Shown: in pieces, positions 63,635 through 64,000 of the stretch
Layout: each line of letters starts with the position of its first letter
Position numbering within the stretch: the first letter of the stretch is position 1
Assembly (NCBI GenBank): GCA_025937785.1
Contig: JAICQQ010000006.1
Location: 1-64,000, forward strand
Source: Polyangiaceae bacterium
Lineage (GTDB): Bacteria > Myxococcota_A > Polyangia > Polyangiales > Polyangiaceae
Direction of reading: 5' to 3'
DNA length: 64,000 nt
Notes under the pieces: generated by a model
What the model was told of the DNA's origin: nothing
What the model saw: only the letters and a program-made list of their open reading frames with translations
The model's database searches: none
Position numbers and translations under genes: made by a program

Positions 63635-64000
63635 CAGACTCGCTCGAAGCGAAGAGCCCGGCGCTCGACCCCCGTGAGCGGCCACTGGTACTCCCAGTCG
63701 CCCGCCACTTGCCAACCGTCGAGGCGAGGCAGCTCGCCGCGGGCGAGCAGTACCCACACAGCCTTCGTCGCGAGGCGCGCCCCTTCGGGCAGCCACAGAT
63801 CGGGCGCTAGGGTGGCACGCGAGAGCGCTACTGCGTGGCTCGCCGGTTCCAACTCGGCAGAGCGCGCGCGGCTCACGCTCACGTGCAGCGACAACGCGCC
63901 GCTGGCGGTGCGCAGGAATGCCACACGCTTGCTCTTGGGTTCGACCATCGTGAGCGCAATCTCGGGCAAGAGCAGCGCGAGCGGCAGCGCGGGAGCGCCA
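63634..64000 (-). CDS. Partial gene upstream of the CULT gene
   Basis: Truncated at the window edge; about 122 residues are visible, its own start is not included. Sequence: LPLALLLPEIALTMVEP, then VAFLRTASGALSLHVSVSRA, LSRATLAPDLWLPEGARLAT and WQVAGDWEYQWPLTG. It is beta-rich with Trp residues near the C-terminus. No family recognised. The stop overlaps the CULT ATG, so the two act together. Confidence 0.55.
   Translation of the reverse strand, partial: GAPALPLALLLPEIALTMVEPKSKRVAFLRTASGALSLHVSVSRARSAELEPASHAVALSRATLAPDLWLPEGARLATKAVWVLLARGELPRLDGWQVAGDWEYQWPLTGVERRALRFERV

Overview
The window is GC-rich bacterial chromosome of deltaproteobacterial/myxobacterial style. Gly/Ser/Ala-rich lipoproteins, secreted proteins with proline-rich linkers ahead of beta-barrel-like domains, FecR/TPR regulators beside sigma factors, multihaem cytochromes and very dense coding all suggest Myxococcota, probably a Polyangia-type organism. 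That placement is inferred from protein character; there is no rRNA gene to confirm it. I found no rRNA or tRNA gene, CRISPR array, transposase or phage block.

Layout. 1-8.7 kb: a dispersed repeat copy, a small alpha/beta protein, proS, a siroheme nitrite/sulfite reductase with its promoter and a palindromic operator candidate, a hypothetical protein, a DUF4202 protein, an aldo/keto reductase and a lipoprotein. 8.7-11.1 kb: two more repeat copies in inverted order, a GH30 glycoside hydrolase broken by a one-base frameshift, and a roughly 290 bp element with inverted-repeat ends. 11.1-14.4 kb: a barrel-like surface protein, sigma factor and FecR-TPR module. 14.6-24.7 kb: AI-2E-type transporter, a solitary EF-G paralogue, an MBL hydrolase, a GAF/HD-GYP phosphodiesterase, a lipoprotein, and an octahaem cytochrome with a small membrane partner. 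24.8-30.7 kb: a thrS-MBL-cysS operon, a Uma2 nuclease-like protein and a Cys-rich lipoprotein. 31.0-34.8 kb: a second regulatory module (surface barrel, ECF sigma, membrane anti-sigma candidate, beta-propeller lipoprotein). 34.8-39.3 kb: CcmH-like protein, ApbE lipoprotein, transaldolase, ybeY and an HU gene. 40.3-48.7 kb: an RlmI-like methyltransferase coupled to a second octahaem cytochrome and a HAD phosphatase, then argD-argF and a P-type ATPase homologue that has lost all its catalytic signatures. 48.8-59.2 kb: Fur, 5-FTHF cyclo-ligase, a GT2/Ntn-hydrolase pair, a PrsW-type protease, surface and membrane glycosyltransferase-like proteins, and a 5'-3' exonuclease. 59.5-64.0 kb: a Gly-rich lipoprotein, a Tat-type esterase, a beta-barrel with a haem-binding N-terminus, a YceI protein, and a CULT-domain (cereblon-like) protein coupled to a gene cut by the window edge.

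Themes. Housekeeping genes (three aminoacyl-tRNA synthetases, ybeY, HU, arginine and folate enzymes) are interleaved with envelope redox functions: two paralogous octahaem cytochromes, a barrel with a haem motif, a CcmH-type maturation protein and an ApbE flavin transferase. The most unusual items are the catalytically dead P-type ATPase in the arginine operon, the bacterial CULT protein, the haem-bearing barrel, the two sigma/anti-sigma/surface-protein modules, and two families of dispersed non-coding repeats.
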